From a virus: a stretch of 64,000 bases of DNA. A program made the position numbers and the translations under genes. The stretch spans positions 1 through 64,000 of IMG/VR virus record IMGVR_UViG_3300031240_000002, one strand, 5' to 3'. Shown here in pieces: positions 54,763 through 61,505 of this stretch (positions within the stretch are counted from its first letter, which is position 1; every line of letters starts with the position of its first letter). Under the pieces are notes generated by a model, which was not told the origin of the DNA, made no database searches, and saw only the letters and a list, made by a program, of their open reading frames with translations.

Positions 54763-55206
54763 CTACTCGTCGTCGTCCTTCTCGTCGTCGTCGTCGTCCC
54801 CGTCCTCGTCGTCCTTCTCGTCCTCTTCCTCTTCGTGATCCTCTTCGTGATCCTCGACGAGGTCCTCGATGTCCTTGGTCATGTCGTCGAGCTCGTCCTG
54901 GAGCTTCTCGAACTTCTTCTTGAAGCTCTTGTCCGAGTCGTCCGGGAGCGTCTCGCCCTTCAGCTTCTCGATCGCGTCTGCGACCCCCTGGAGGGCAGAG
55001 CATGCGCTGCATCCCGCAGCTTTGTCGGCGTCATCGCCTCCGCCCTGATCCCCGCCGCCTTCGTCACCGCCGCCGCCCTGGCCTTCGCCGTCGCCAGGAG
55101 GGCCTCCACCTCCAGGAGCGCCTCCGCCCCCTCCATGGTCACCACCGCCGGGACCGGCGTGCTTGCGAGAGCTGAGGAGGTTTCGGACCTGTTCCTTGGA
55201 CGCCAT
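54763..55206 (-). CDS. Gly- and Asp/Glu-rich protein
   Basis: 147 residues. A Gly-rich segment (~20-58), a Cys pair CSACS, a helical block (ADAIEKLKGETLPDDSDKSF, KLQDELDDMTKDIEDLVEDH) and a final run of about 30 Asp/Glu. The acidic tail may mimic DNA or bind positively charged partners. CCTTCTTGACG lies 37 nt before the start, consistent with a leaderless start. Confidence 0.6.
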   Translation of the reverse strand: MASKEQVRNLLSSRKHAGPGGGDHGGGGGAPGGGGPPGDGEGQGGGGDEGGGDQGGGDDADKAAGCSACSALQGVADAIEKLKGETLPDDSDKSFKKKFEKLQDELDDMTKDIEDLVEDHEEDHEEEEDEKDDEDGDDDDDEKDDDE

Positions 55207-55237
55207 GCCCCGCAGGATGGAGCCGAAGGGGAGTGAG

Positions 55238-55248
55238 CGTCAAGAAGG
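55238..55248 (-). promoter_or_regulatory. CCTTCTTGACG -35-like element
   Basis: TTGACG lies about 31-36 nt upstream of the ATG at 55206. With a 17-nt spacer the -10 position would end about 8 nt before the start. Confidence 0.3.
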
Positions 55249-55256
55249 CGGGGGCC

Positions 55257-55382
55257 TCACGGCTTGGCCGACGGGCAGATGCAGCCGTTCACGATCCGCA
55301 ATTCCTGGGTGGCCCGTATGGCAAAGAAGATGGAGAAGGCGAGGTACGCGAGTAGCGCGACCCGCCAGAGGATCCGCCTCAT
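55257..55382 (-). CDS. small membrane protein
   Basis: 41 residues: one hydrophobic span (ILWRVALLAYLAFSIFFAI) after a basic start, then a short tail with CIC. The ATG overlaps the upstream stop as ATGA. It is possibly a small lysis- or envelope-related protein. Confidence 0.5.
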   Translation of the reverse strand: MRRILWRVALLAYLAFSIFFAIRATQELRIVNGCICPSAKP

Positions 55383-56005
55383 GCGCTCTGCGTCCCCAGC
55401 AGTTCCAAGATCGCCGCCGCGGTGAGGTTCCTGGTCCGGGTGGCCGAGGGGCTGGTGTCGTTGATGTTCGCTGCGCGGGCAAGAGATCCGCAGCGGAGGA
55501 CCACCTCGACCAGGGCCTTCTCGACGTTCTCCCGGGTTGGGCCGGCTGTCGCCACCTGGTTGGCGAGCTGGTGGAGGAGGCGGGCATCTCGGCCGGGGCG
55601 GTCCTGGGGGGGGGAGGCGGGCGCATCGGGGTGCACCCAGTCCCGCACGTTCTCCCGGACTATCCGGCCCCAGCGCTCGCCGATCTGGTCGATCAGCGTG
55701 TCGACATCGGAGGCGCTCGGGCGGTGTCCGCTCACGCGATCCTGGGGACTGTCCGACCACGCCGGACGGACGATGGTGGTCGTCCCGCTGGTCTCGTCGA
55801 AGCTCCACGTCATGTTCTCGGGGAGCTGCGCCCACCCGGCGCTGTAGGACAGGAAGCACGCGAAGGCGCGGCAGGTTGGATCGGCGCGCCAGTCGAAGGG
55901 GGGCGGCTCATCGGGGCGGGGCGGGGCGGCCTCGGCGATCAGCTTGGGTGCGCGGCGCGGTGGCGCGGGCGCGTCGGGCTGGAGCTTGATCTTGGACTTG
56001 CCCAT
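55379..56005 (-). CDS. hypothetical protein
   Basis: 208 residues. The Pro/Lys-rich start (KSKIKLQPDAPAPPRRAPK) is disordered. A body follows (CFLSYSAGWAQLPENMTWSF; DVDTLIDQIGERWGRIVREN) with a helical C-terminal half (LARAANINDTSPSATRTRNL). No family is recognised. It lies in the head region between HNH-flanked genes. Confidence 0.55.
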   Translation of the reverse strand: MGKSKIKLQPDAPAPPRRAPKLIAEAAPPRPDEPPPFDWRADPTCRAFACFLSYSAGWAQLPENMTWSFDETSGTTTIVRPAWSDSPQDRVSGHRPSASDVDTLIDQIGERWGRIVRENVRDWVHPDAPASPPQDRPGRDARLLHQLANQVATAGPTRENVEKALVEVVLRCGSLARAANINDTSPSATRTRNLTAAAILELLGTQSA

Positions 56006-56008
56006 GGG

Positions 56009-56539
56009 TCAGCCCTTGAACCGCCCGAGCGGCAACTCCGGGATGGTGGCGAGCCACTCAGCGTAGGGGTCCGTCGGGTTCCCCTTCCAGTCGACCGACG
56101 GACGCAAGAGCACCGAGCTTCGGTGGCGAACGGGAGGGGCCACGGCGTGCCCAGATGGCAGCACCAGGAACGCGCGCCGCGTGTAGGGGTTTCCCTCAGG
56201 TGCCTGGCCGGTCAGCTTGACGTAGCAGGCGCTGCAGACGTACGCGTGGTCCAGGCCGCGGTTGGCGCCCTCTCCCTGCAGCTCCCAGAAGTCGCGGCGC
56301 GGCTGCCAAGGATCGATGCAGCGATGGGCGCGGCACCTGATCATCTCCGCTTGGTAGGCCGTCAGCGCCGCCGCCTCGTCCGCGATCTGCGCGAGCCTGG
56401 CGCGCTCACGCTCCTCGTCCCGCTCTCTCTTCCGGTCGAGGTCGCGGCTCGCCTCGAGGAGGTAGGCGCCAGCCGCCGCCGCGAACAGGAGAGCCAGCAG
56501 CCCGAGCGGGAGGTAGTCGACCAGGAAGTCTGCGGTCAT
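56009..56539 (-). CDS. membrane-anchored Cys-containing protein
   Basis: 176 residues. An N-terminal span (YLPLGLLALLFAAAAGAYLL) is followed by a charged coiled-coil-like region (DLDRKRERDEERERARLAQI). A Cys-rich domain (CRAHRCIDPWQPRRDFWELQ; YVCSACYVKLTG) comes last. The ATG at 56539 has an exact CGCGTAGTATC box. The role is unknown, perhaps envelope-linked. Confidence 0.6.
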   Translation of the reverse strand: MTADFLVDYLPLGLLALLFAAAAGAYLLEASRDLDRKRERDEERERARLAQIADEAAALTAYQAEMIRCRAHRCIDPWQPRRDFWELQGEGANRGLDHAYVCSACYVKLTGQAPEGNPYTRRAFLVLPSGHAVAPPVRHRSSVLLRPSVDWKGNPTDPYAEWLATIPELPLGRFKG

Positions 56540-56546
56540 GGACCCG

Positions 56547-56557
56547 GATACTACGCG
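56547..56557 (-). promoter_or_regulatory. CGCGTAGTATC leaderless promoter-like box
   Basis: Exact 11-mer. TAGTAT ends 8 nt before the ATG at 56539. TAG (56553-56551) is the stop codon of the HNH pseudogene. Confidence 0.75.
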
Positions 56558-57261
56558 GCCGGCGCGCGCGGCACGGAGGGATCGACGGCCCCGGCGATTG
56601 GACCGACCTTCCCTCGGCCTCCCCTTCGCCAGGAATGAACCCCCGTCCCGAGCAGGTGCGTCGGCGCCTGCCACCCATGGCTCCTCGACCACGTAGCGTG
56701 ACCGTTGCAGTAGCCGCGGTACTTGTGGGGCTTCCCGCACCCGGGGACGGAGCAGACGCCCCGACCATGTTCCGCCCGGACGTGCTCGCCGTTCGATCCG
56801 TGAAGTTCCAAATTTTCGTCCCTGTTGTCGCTCCTGATGTGATTCAGGTGATGGACGACCTCGTCGGCCGTGAGGTATCGGCCGAGGCGCTTCTCCATGA
56901 CCAGCCGATGTTAGAGGACGTAGCCGCCGCACTGAGCGTTCGGGTGATCGGGGGCGTAGATGCGAACGTAACCGAGCTCGTCGAGCCGATCGCGGACGAC
57001 CCGAAACCCGAGCCCGTGCTTCTTGGCGATGGCCATGAGAGGCAACCCGTCCGTCACATACTCGACGACCAGCTGATTTACGTCGACCGCGACGCGCTTT
57101 CGGTTCCTGATCCTCCGCCTGATGGTCACGCCGGCCGCCACGATTCGCTTCCACACCAGGTTGGCCGACACGCCGTGTTTGGCGCCGATCTGTTCGAGGG
57201 TCTTACCCGCCGAGTAGTCTTCGACGAATGCACTGACGTCGATGTCGATTCGCGCTGGCAT
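56551..57261 (-). pseudogene. HNH homing-type endonuclease with in-frame TAA
   Basis: 57261-56911 encodes two HTH-like modules (KTLEQIGAKHGVSANLVWKR; LPLMAIAKKHGLGFRVVRDR) and ends in AQCGGYVL-stop. Four codons later, in the same frame, comes VMEKRLGRYLTADEVVHHLN then HIRSDNRDENLEL, the HNH core. The usual joined text is GGYVLEHRLVME, so a single GAA-to-TAA change explains the stop. The C-terminal part has a CSVPGCGK zinc unit. It is probably inactive unless the stop is read through. Confidence 0.8.
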
Positions 57262-57282
57262 GCCTGTATAGTGCGGAGCGAA

Positions 57283-58215
57283 TCACGAGGACGCCAGTCC
57301 TCTTGTCGTGGGTTTCACGGGGCCCGCCGGTGCCACCGTCTCCGGGTTGCCCCACGCCGATTGCCAGGGAATGCAGAGGCTTCTGTCGTTTGGTCTGTTT
57401 GGTCCTTGCATCATTCGGACGATCTTGCCGGTCGGGCGCCCCTTCGAATCCTTCACGACCCACACGAACGGTTGGTCGACCGGCACCGTCTGGCCGTCCA
57501 GATCCTTGGAGTCGTCCCCCTCCCGATCGTCCCGCGTCTCGACCCAGCGCTTGAGTAGCTTCGGCATGGACATCCGAAAGCCCTCCATCGCTCTCTGCGT
57601 CGTCACCCCGGCTGCGTGCGAGAGCTCGGTCCTGCATACCCTCTCTGCCCGCCAACGCTGCCCATCGAACGTCCCTCCCGCCTTCACCAGTCGGTCGACC
57701 GCCTGGTCCACCGTCTCCCCCTGCACCAGGGACCGGGAGAGCCCGTCACGGATGGACAGGAGCGCCTGGGGCCCGTAGCGCTTGGCGCTGTCGCGGTAGC
57801 GCTGGAGGAGCGTGGGGGCGACGCTGGGGTAGACGCCGCGGACCACCGCAGCCTGCTCGGCAGCGATGACGGGGGTCATGGCGCCGCGGGCCGTCTCGAC
57901 CCTGCCGATCATCTGCGCCACCTGGCGCGGCGCCACTACCCCGGCGAGCTGCCCCGTCTGGTGGAGGTGCTCGCGGAAGGGGGCTTCGAAGTTGCGGAGG
58001 GCCTCGACGACCTGGGCGAGCACCAGCTGCAGGTGGACGGCGGCGAAGGTCTGGCCCTTGCCGTCCCGCTTGAGGGAGGCGAGGCGGTCTTCGAGCTCGG
58101 TCCGGGAGGAGGCGTAGATGCCGCGCAGGCGCCCGACGCCGCGGACCTCGATGATGCCGGCCAGCTGGGCGCGGTGGAGCGCCACGATCTCGCGGATGAG
58201 CGGGCTGACGGCCAC
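57283..58215 (-). CDS. MuF-type minor head protein
   Basis: 310 residues: helical N-terminus (AVSPLIREIVALHRAQLAGI), a long helical region, then the MuF/gp7 block: SRSLVQGETVDQAVDRLVK, RWRAERVCRTELSHAAGVTT and KRWVETRDDREGDDSKDLDG. Phage minor head proteins of this family are packaged inside the head and help portal incorporation. The GTG start at 58215 has TAGACT 6 nt upstream, whose TAG is the preceding gene's stop. Confidence 0.85.
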   Translation of the reverse strand: MAVSPLIREIVALHRAQLAGIIEVRGVGRLRGIYASSRTELEDRLASLKRDGKGQTFAAVHLQLVLAQVVEALRNFEAPFREHLHQTGQLAGVVAPRQVAQMIGRVETARGAMTPVIAAEQAAVVRGVYPSVAPTLLQRYRDSAKRYGPQALLSIRDGLSRSLVQGETVDQAVDRLVKAGGTFDGQRWRAERVCRTELSHAAGVTTQRAMEGFRMSMPKLLKRWVETRDDREGDDSKDLDGQTVPVDQPFVWVVKDSKGRPTGKIVRMMQGPNRPNDRSLCIPWQSAWGNPETVAPAGPVKPTTRGLASS

Positions 58216-58221
58216 GGCGGC

Positions 58222-58227
58222 AGTCTA
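58222..58227 (-). promoter_or_regulatory. TANNNT start-proximal box (TAGACT)
   Basis: TAGACT ends 6 nt before the GTG at 58215. Its TAG is the stop codon of 58225-58461. Confidence 0.4.
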
Positions 58228-58461
58228 CCGCGGTCGCCGGCGGGCGGCTCTCTCCTCGCGGATCGCGGCGCGCAGGTGACCGGCGAGCGCCTTTAGTCGA
58301 TCGAGGGCGAAGGTGCAGCCGAGCCCCATCAGGCACCGTTCGCGGTAGCCGGTCGCCGGGTTCCAGTGCGTTCCGTGTGCCAGTAGGCCGGTGATCGCCC
58401 AGACGTAGAGGACCGTGCAGCCGGTCGCGATGATGAACCCGATCAGCCCGCGGACGGTCAT
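58225..58461 (-). CDS. small membrane protein
   Basis: 78 residues with one clear span (LIGFIIATGCTVLYVWAITG) and a basic C-terminus (AGHLRAAIREERAARRRPR). The ATG overlaps the upstream stop as ATGA. The role is unknown. Confidence 0.55.
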   Translation of the reverse strand: MTVRGLIGFIIATGCTVLYVWAITGLLAHGTHWNPATGYRERCLMGLGCTFALDRLKALAGHLRAAIREERAARRRPR

Positions 58462-58751
58462 GCCGGCAGCGCCTTCGGGTGGTGCGCCTGCTGGTGCTCC
58501 TTCATCGCCTTGGCCACGGCACGCGAGCCCCCGCACTTCCTGCACCGGGTGACGTTGAAGTGCGTCACGATCGGCCCGTGCTCCGCGCAGTCGATCACCT
58601 CGCCGTCCGTGTCGGTGTGCTTCTTCACGCAGAGGGGGCGCGCGCAGCTGAGCTGGAAGATCGGGTTCTTGGGCGTCGCCTTGGTGAAGCAGATCCCGCA
58701 CCGCGAGAGCGACCGGTCCCCGGTGAAGTCTTCGCTGAGCTTGTCGAGCAT
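58458..58751 (-). CDS. zinc-finger-type protein
   Basis: 97 residues with Cys/His pairs: RCGICFTKATPKNPIFQLSC, CVKKHTDTDGEVIDCAEHGP and CRKCGGSRAVAKAMKEHQQA. At least two zinc sites are likely. GGAGGCC precedes the ATG. The role is unknown. Confidence 0.6.
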   Translation of the reverse strand: MLDKLSEDFTGDRSLSRCGICFTKATPKNPIFQLSCARPLCVKKHTDTDGEVIDCAEHGPIVTHFNVTRCRKCGGSRAVAKAMKEHQQAHHPKALPA

Positions 58752-58925
58752 CGTGGCCTCCGGTTTAACTACGTGACCCCTTACGAGGGTCAGGCGACCG
58801 ATCTGCCGAATTTCCCTGCCCGGTGACAGGGGGGCTTCCGATCGCGGGCCGCCGCGAGTGTCAGCTCGCGGACCGCGCCGCTCGAGGGGGTGGCCGGCAG
58901 GTCCCGGTCCCGAGCGGGCCGAGTC
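58752..58925. other. intergenic region
   Basis: 174 nt without a convincing gene. It holds a GACCC...GGGTC inverted repeat near 58780-58795, a CGCGAG...CTCGCG repeat near 58854-58872 and a GGTCCCGGTCCCGAGCGGG region. Small hairpins may separate the transcripts on either side. Confidence 0.35.
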
Positions 58926-59282
58926 TTATTTTCTTGCGACGGCCATCAGTTTGAACTTGATGGTGCTGCGCTTCTTCTCCTCGTCGTACCCGGTCTCCGA
59001 TGTCGCCTCGATCTCGTACTCGCGGGTGTTGATCTGCAGGCTGGTGATCTCGCGCCCGGTGGCATCGAACAAACGAATGGTGGCCGATTGGAGGTGGTCG
59101 GGGTTGGCGCCGACGTAGGTCGAGACCCTCTGGTTGATCAGGGACAGGCATCGCCCGCACGGCTCGCCAGTGAAGTCGCCGGATTCGAGCGCCTTGGTCC
59201 TCACGTACTCGAAGGCCAGCTCGGCCCTCGTCTTGCCGCAGACCGATGTCTCTCCCCCGTCGGTGCTCCCGTGGACGCTCAT
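58926..59282 (-). CDS. hypothetical protein
   Basis: 118 residues. An N-terminal helix with a Cys pair (ELAFEYVRTKALESGDFTGE; CGRC), then strands (SATIRLFDATGREITSLQIN; REYEIEATSE) and a basic end. The ATG at 59282 has an exact CGCGTAGTATC box. No family is recognised. Confidence 0.55.
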   Translation of the reverse strand: MSVHGSTDGGETSVCGKTRAELAFEYVRTKALESGDFTGEPCGRCLSLINQRVSTYVGANPDHLQSATIRLFDATGREITSLQINTREYEIEATSETGYDEEKKRSTIKFKLMAVARK

Positions 59283-59288
59283 GCGGCA

Positions 59289-59299
59289 GATACTACGCG
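59289..59299 (-). promoter_or_regulatory. CGCGTAGTATC leaderless promoter-like box
   Basis: Exact 11-mer. TAGTAT ends 7 nt before the ATG at 59282. TAG (59295-59293) is the stop codon of the gene 59293-59727. Confidence 0.75.
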
Positions 59300-59727
59300 C
59301 CCGCGGGCGGGACCGAGGAAACGTCGTGGCGGGTGCCGTCCCAGTCGTCCAGCGCGACCGAGATCCTCTTGGCGCGCGGCTGCTTCTTGTTCAGCCAGAT
59401 GACCAGCTCCTCGCGGATCACCAGGTCGGTGATGACCATGGCGATCGCCAGCCCCTCGAAGAACGGGAGCTTCCGGATCTGCTTTGGCGTGATGTCGGGC
59501 GTGAACGGAAAATAGTTGCTCTTGGCCGGGGCGAAGGGAGCGAGGCCGAGGAGGACGGCCCACCAGCGCAGTCTGCGGTGGAGTCGAACCCGCCAGGACC
59601 GGCGCTGCCTGAAGTGCTCGGCGGCGGCGCGCGCGGTCGCGTCGATCATCGCCTCGGTCTCGACGATGCAATCCCACAGCGTGGAGATCTTCGGATACCC
59701 AGGCGGGACGATCAGCTCATCGGCCAT
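59293..59727 (-). CDS. hypothetical protein with hydrophobic segment
   Basis: 144 residues. ELIVPPGYPKISTLWDCIVE, a basic stretch (RQRRSWRVRLHRRLRWW), a hydrophobic piece (AVLLGLAPFAP) and a second (FEGLAIAMVITDLVIREELV). It may be membrane-linked. A TAGCGT box ends 8 nt before the ATG. No family is recognised. Confidence 0.5.
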   Translation of the reverse strand: MADELIVPPGYPKISTLWDCIVETEAMIDATARAAAEHFRQRRSWRVRLHRRLRWWAVLLGLAPFAPAKSNYFPFTPDITPKQIRKLPFFEGLAIAMVITDLVIREELVIWLNKKQPRAKRISVALDDWDGTRHDVSSVPPAGA

Positions 59728-59735
59728 GGGCCGGA

Positions 59736-59741
59736 ACGCTA
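59736..59741 (-). promoter_or_regulatory. TANNNT start-proximal box (TAGCGT)
   Basis: TAGCGT ends 8 nt before the ATG at 59727. Its TAG is the stop codon of the HNH gene 59739-60203. Confidence 0.4.
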
Positions 59742-60203
59742 CCTCCGATCGCCGCGCATCGGGGGCGGTTTCTTGCCGGCCTCGATGGCGTTCTCTCGGG
59801 CGTGGACGCTGTTGCTCGCCTCCGTGTGGCAGTCCTCGCAGAGCGTGTGGAGGGCGTCCAGCTTGTTGACGTGGCCCATCTTCACGCCGCGCTTCAGGTC
59901 CTTCCGCTTCCGCGCCTCGCTGTCCTCCCGGATCTCTTTCGGATGGCCGCTGATGTGATCAAGCGTTACCCGCCGCTTGGGCGTGGGGCAGTGCTTGTTC
60001 GTGCAGCGGTACCCGTCCCGGCGGAAAACCGCCCTTGCCAGCCTGGGATCCAATCCGCCCTTCCCCCCGTTCGCCAGCGTGGCGCCGTGCTCGCGGGCCT
60101 CGCGCTGGATCTGCCGCACGACCGCGGCGTCCGCCCGCCGGTTGCGCCCGCCCGCCCGCTTGCGCGCCGCCGACCAGGACGCGACGGCTGCTCGGGTCGC
60201 CAC
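59739..60203 (-). CDS. HNH endonuclease
   Basis: 154 residues: basic N-terminus, then LARAVFRRDGYRCTNKHCPT, RRVTLDHISGHPKEIRED and HTLCEDCHTEASNSVHAREN. The paired cysteines and the TLDHI / LC-DCH pattern are those of HNH nucleases. It is compact and appears intact. The GTG start follows the upstream TAG directly. Confidence 0.8.
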   Translation of the reverse strand: MATRAAVASWSAARKRAGGRNRRADAAVVRQIQREAREHGATLANGGKGGLDPRLARAVFRRDGYRCTNKHCPTPKRRVTLDHISGHPKEIREDSEARKRKDLKRGVKMGHVNKLDALHTLCEDCHTEASNSVHARENAIEAGKKPPPMRGDRR

Positions 60204-60797
60204 CTACTCCCCCGAGGCCACGACGGGGGGGGCGTTCGGGTTGGTGGAGGGACCGGGCGGAACCGGCGCCCCATCTGCCCCGATCCGAAGGTTCGCCTGG
60301 CGCCCGCCGAACGGGTCCCGTTGGCCGTCGTACTCGGGCACCATGGCGCGCGGCGTGGGGTAGAGACGTTCGGCCTCTTCGACGGGGGGCAGCAGGTACA
60401 GGAGCGGCCTGCCGCTGCTGTCCGTTCCAGACGGATCGAGATCCCTCAGTCCAGCGAGGTACTCGTGATACTTGTCCACCGCGTTCCCCTCGCTGTCGAC
60501 ACCCTGGCGGAGGAGCCCGTTGGCCATCGAGCCCGGGGCGCCGCTGGGGGAGCCAAGGGGCTGGCCGCCGGGCCCGACGAGGCGGGACGGCTGCGGCGCG
60601 GCCGCGAGCGGGAGCGCCACCTGGACCAGCAGGAACTGCCGGTGCGTCTCGTTCCAGGCGTAGGCGTAGCCGTCGGGGGGCGGCGGGAGCGTGGCGGGTG
60701 ACGGCGCGGCGGCCGCTGGTGCTGGGGCGGGAGCGCTACCGGGCCGCGACGACGGCCCCCGCCTGAGCATACTGGCGACTTGTTCCCGGGTAGGCAT
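60204..60797 (-). CDS. hypothetical Pro/Ala-rich protein
   Basis: 197 residues. The N-terminal ~45 residues are Pro/Ala low-complexity. GYAYAWNETHRQFLLVQVAL, DLDPSGTDSSGRPLLYLLPP and RAMVPEYDGQRDPFGGRQAN form the rest. It overlaps the HAD-like gene by 62 nt. No family is recognised. Its portal-side location suggests a head role. Confidence 0.5.
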   Translation of the reverse strand: MPTREQVASMLRRGPSSRPGSAPAPAPAAAAPSPATLPPPPDGYAYAWNETHRQFLLVQVALPLAAAPQPSRLVGPGGQPLGSPSGAPGSMANGLLRQGVDSEGNAVDKYHEYLAGLRDLDPSGTDSSGRPLLYLLPPVEEAERLYPTPRAMVPEYDGQRDPFGGRQANLRIGADGAPVPPGPSTNPNAPPVVASGE

Positions 60798-61215
60798 GGC
60801 TCAGGGTAACCCCCAACTCCTGCGCGAGTCGACCCCAGTCTGGGACCTCGCTGCGATCATCCACGAAGGCGTCGACCATGGGTTTACCCGGGGATGTCCA
60901 GGGCTGCATGAGGTGCCAGACGCCCTCCGCAATCAGGAAGGACCGAGCCTCCTCCCAGAGTGCCCAGCTCTTCTCGACGTCTGGGCTCGCGCGGCCGCTG
61001 CGCCAGAAGTCGTCGGCGTCCCACGGCTCGGCGTCGACCAGCACGCAGGCGACCGCGCAGCGGCAGGAGAAGAGCCAGAGCTTCATCCCGGCGGCGGCTG
61101 CGGCCACCACGAACTCGCGTGCCTTCGGGCGCCAGCGCAGCGGGGTGACGTCCTTCTCGACGAGGGAGCCGTCCAGGTCCAGGGCGAGGGAGATGGTGCC
61201 GTCGGGCGCGGGCAT
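60736..61215 (-). CDS. HAD-like phosphatase
   Basis: 159 residues. ISLALDLDGSLVEKDVTPLR supplies the nucleophile region DxDGS. MKLWLFSCRCAVACV is the second motif region. KPMVDAFVDDRSEVPDWG gives the acidic DD motif. The order matches small HAD-superfamily hydrolases, some of which act on nucleic-acid ends in phages. The ATG overlaps the upstream gene as TGATG. Confidence 0.65.
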   Translation of the reverse strand: MPAPDGTISLALDLDGSLVEKDVTPLRWRPKAREFVVAAAAAGMKLWLFSCRCAVACVLVDAEPWDADDFWRSGRASPDVEKSWALWEEARSFLIAEGVWHLMQPWTSPGKPMVDAFVDDRSEVPDWGRLAQELGVTLSHAYPGTSRQYAQAGAVVAAR

Positions 61216-61505
61216 CAGCAGGGGATCCAGCGGCCGTCTTTGACGAAGCCGTGGTGGCCGCAGGCCCGGCAGAGCAACGACGGCGAGACCGTCAGCGGCT
61301 CCAGCTTATCGAGCGTCCATCCGCGCGCTCCGTCGTCGAGCGGGATGAACCCGAGCGCCTCTTTCCCGTCCTTGCACGAGTGCCAATAGTCGAAGCCGGA
61401 CAGCTTCCCCGCCAGCGATGGGTCGATCCCGGGAGCGTCCTTCTCGGTCGGGTAGTAGCAGATCGAGATCGTGACGCCGTGGCCGATGTCGACGCGCTCG
61501 CTCAC
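61215..61505 (-). CDS. zinc-ribbon protein, DUF6527-like
   Basis: 96 residues: GVTISICYYPTEKDAPGIDP, then RGWTLDKLEPLTVSPSLLCR followed by ACGHHGFVKDGRW. The SPS-L-C-CG-HGF ending resembles DUF6527-like phage proteins. The GTG start at 61505 overlaps the portal stop as GTGA. Unknown role. Confidence 0.55.
   Translation of the reverse strand: MSERVDIGHGVTISICYYPTEKDAPGIDPSLAGKLSGFDYWHSCKDGKEALGFIPLDDGARGWTLDKLEPLTVSPSLLCRACGHHGFVKDGRWIPC

Noticed and set aside
56911-56913. Recoded stop codon (alternative genetic code)
   Set aside because: TAA, TAG and TGA all end other genes normally, so a single mutated codon is more likely.
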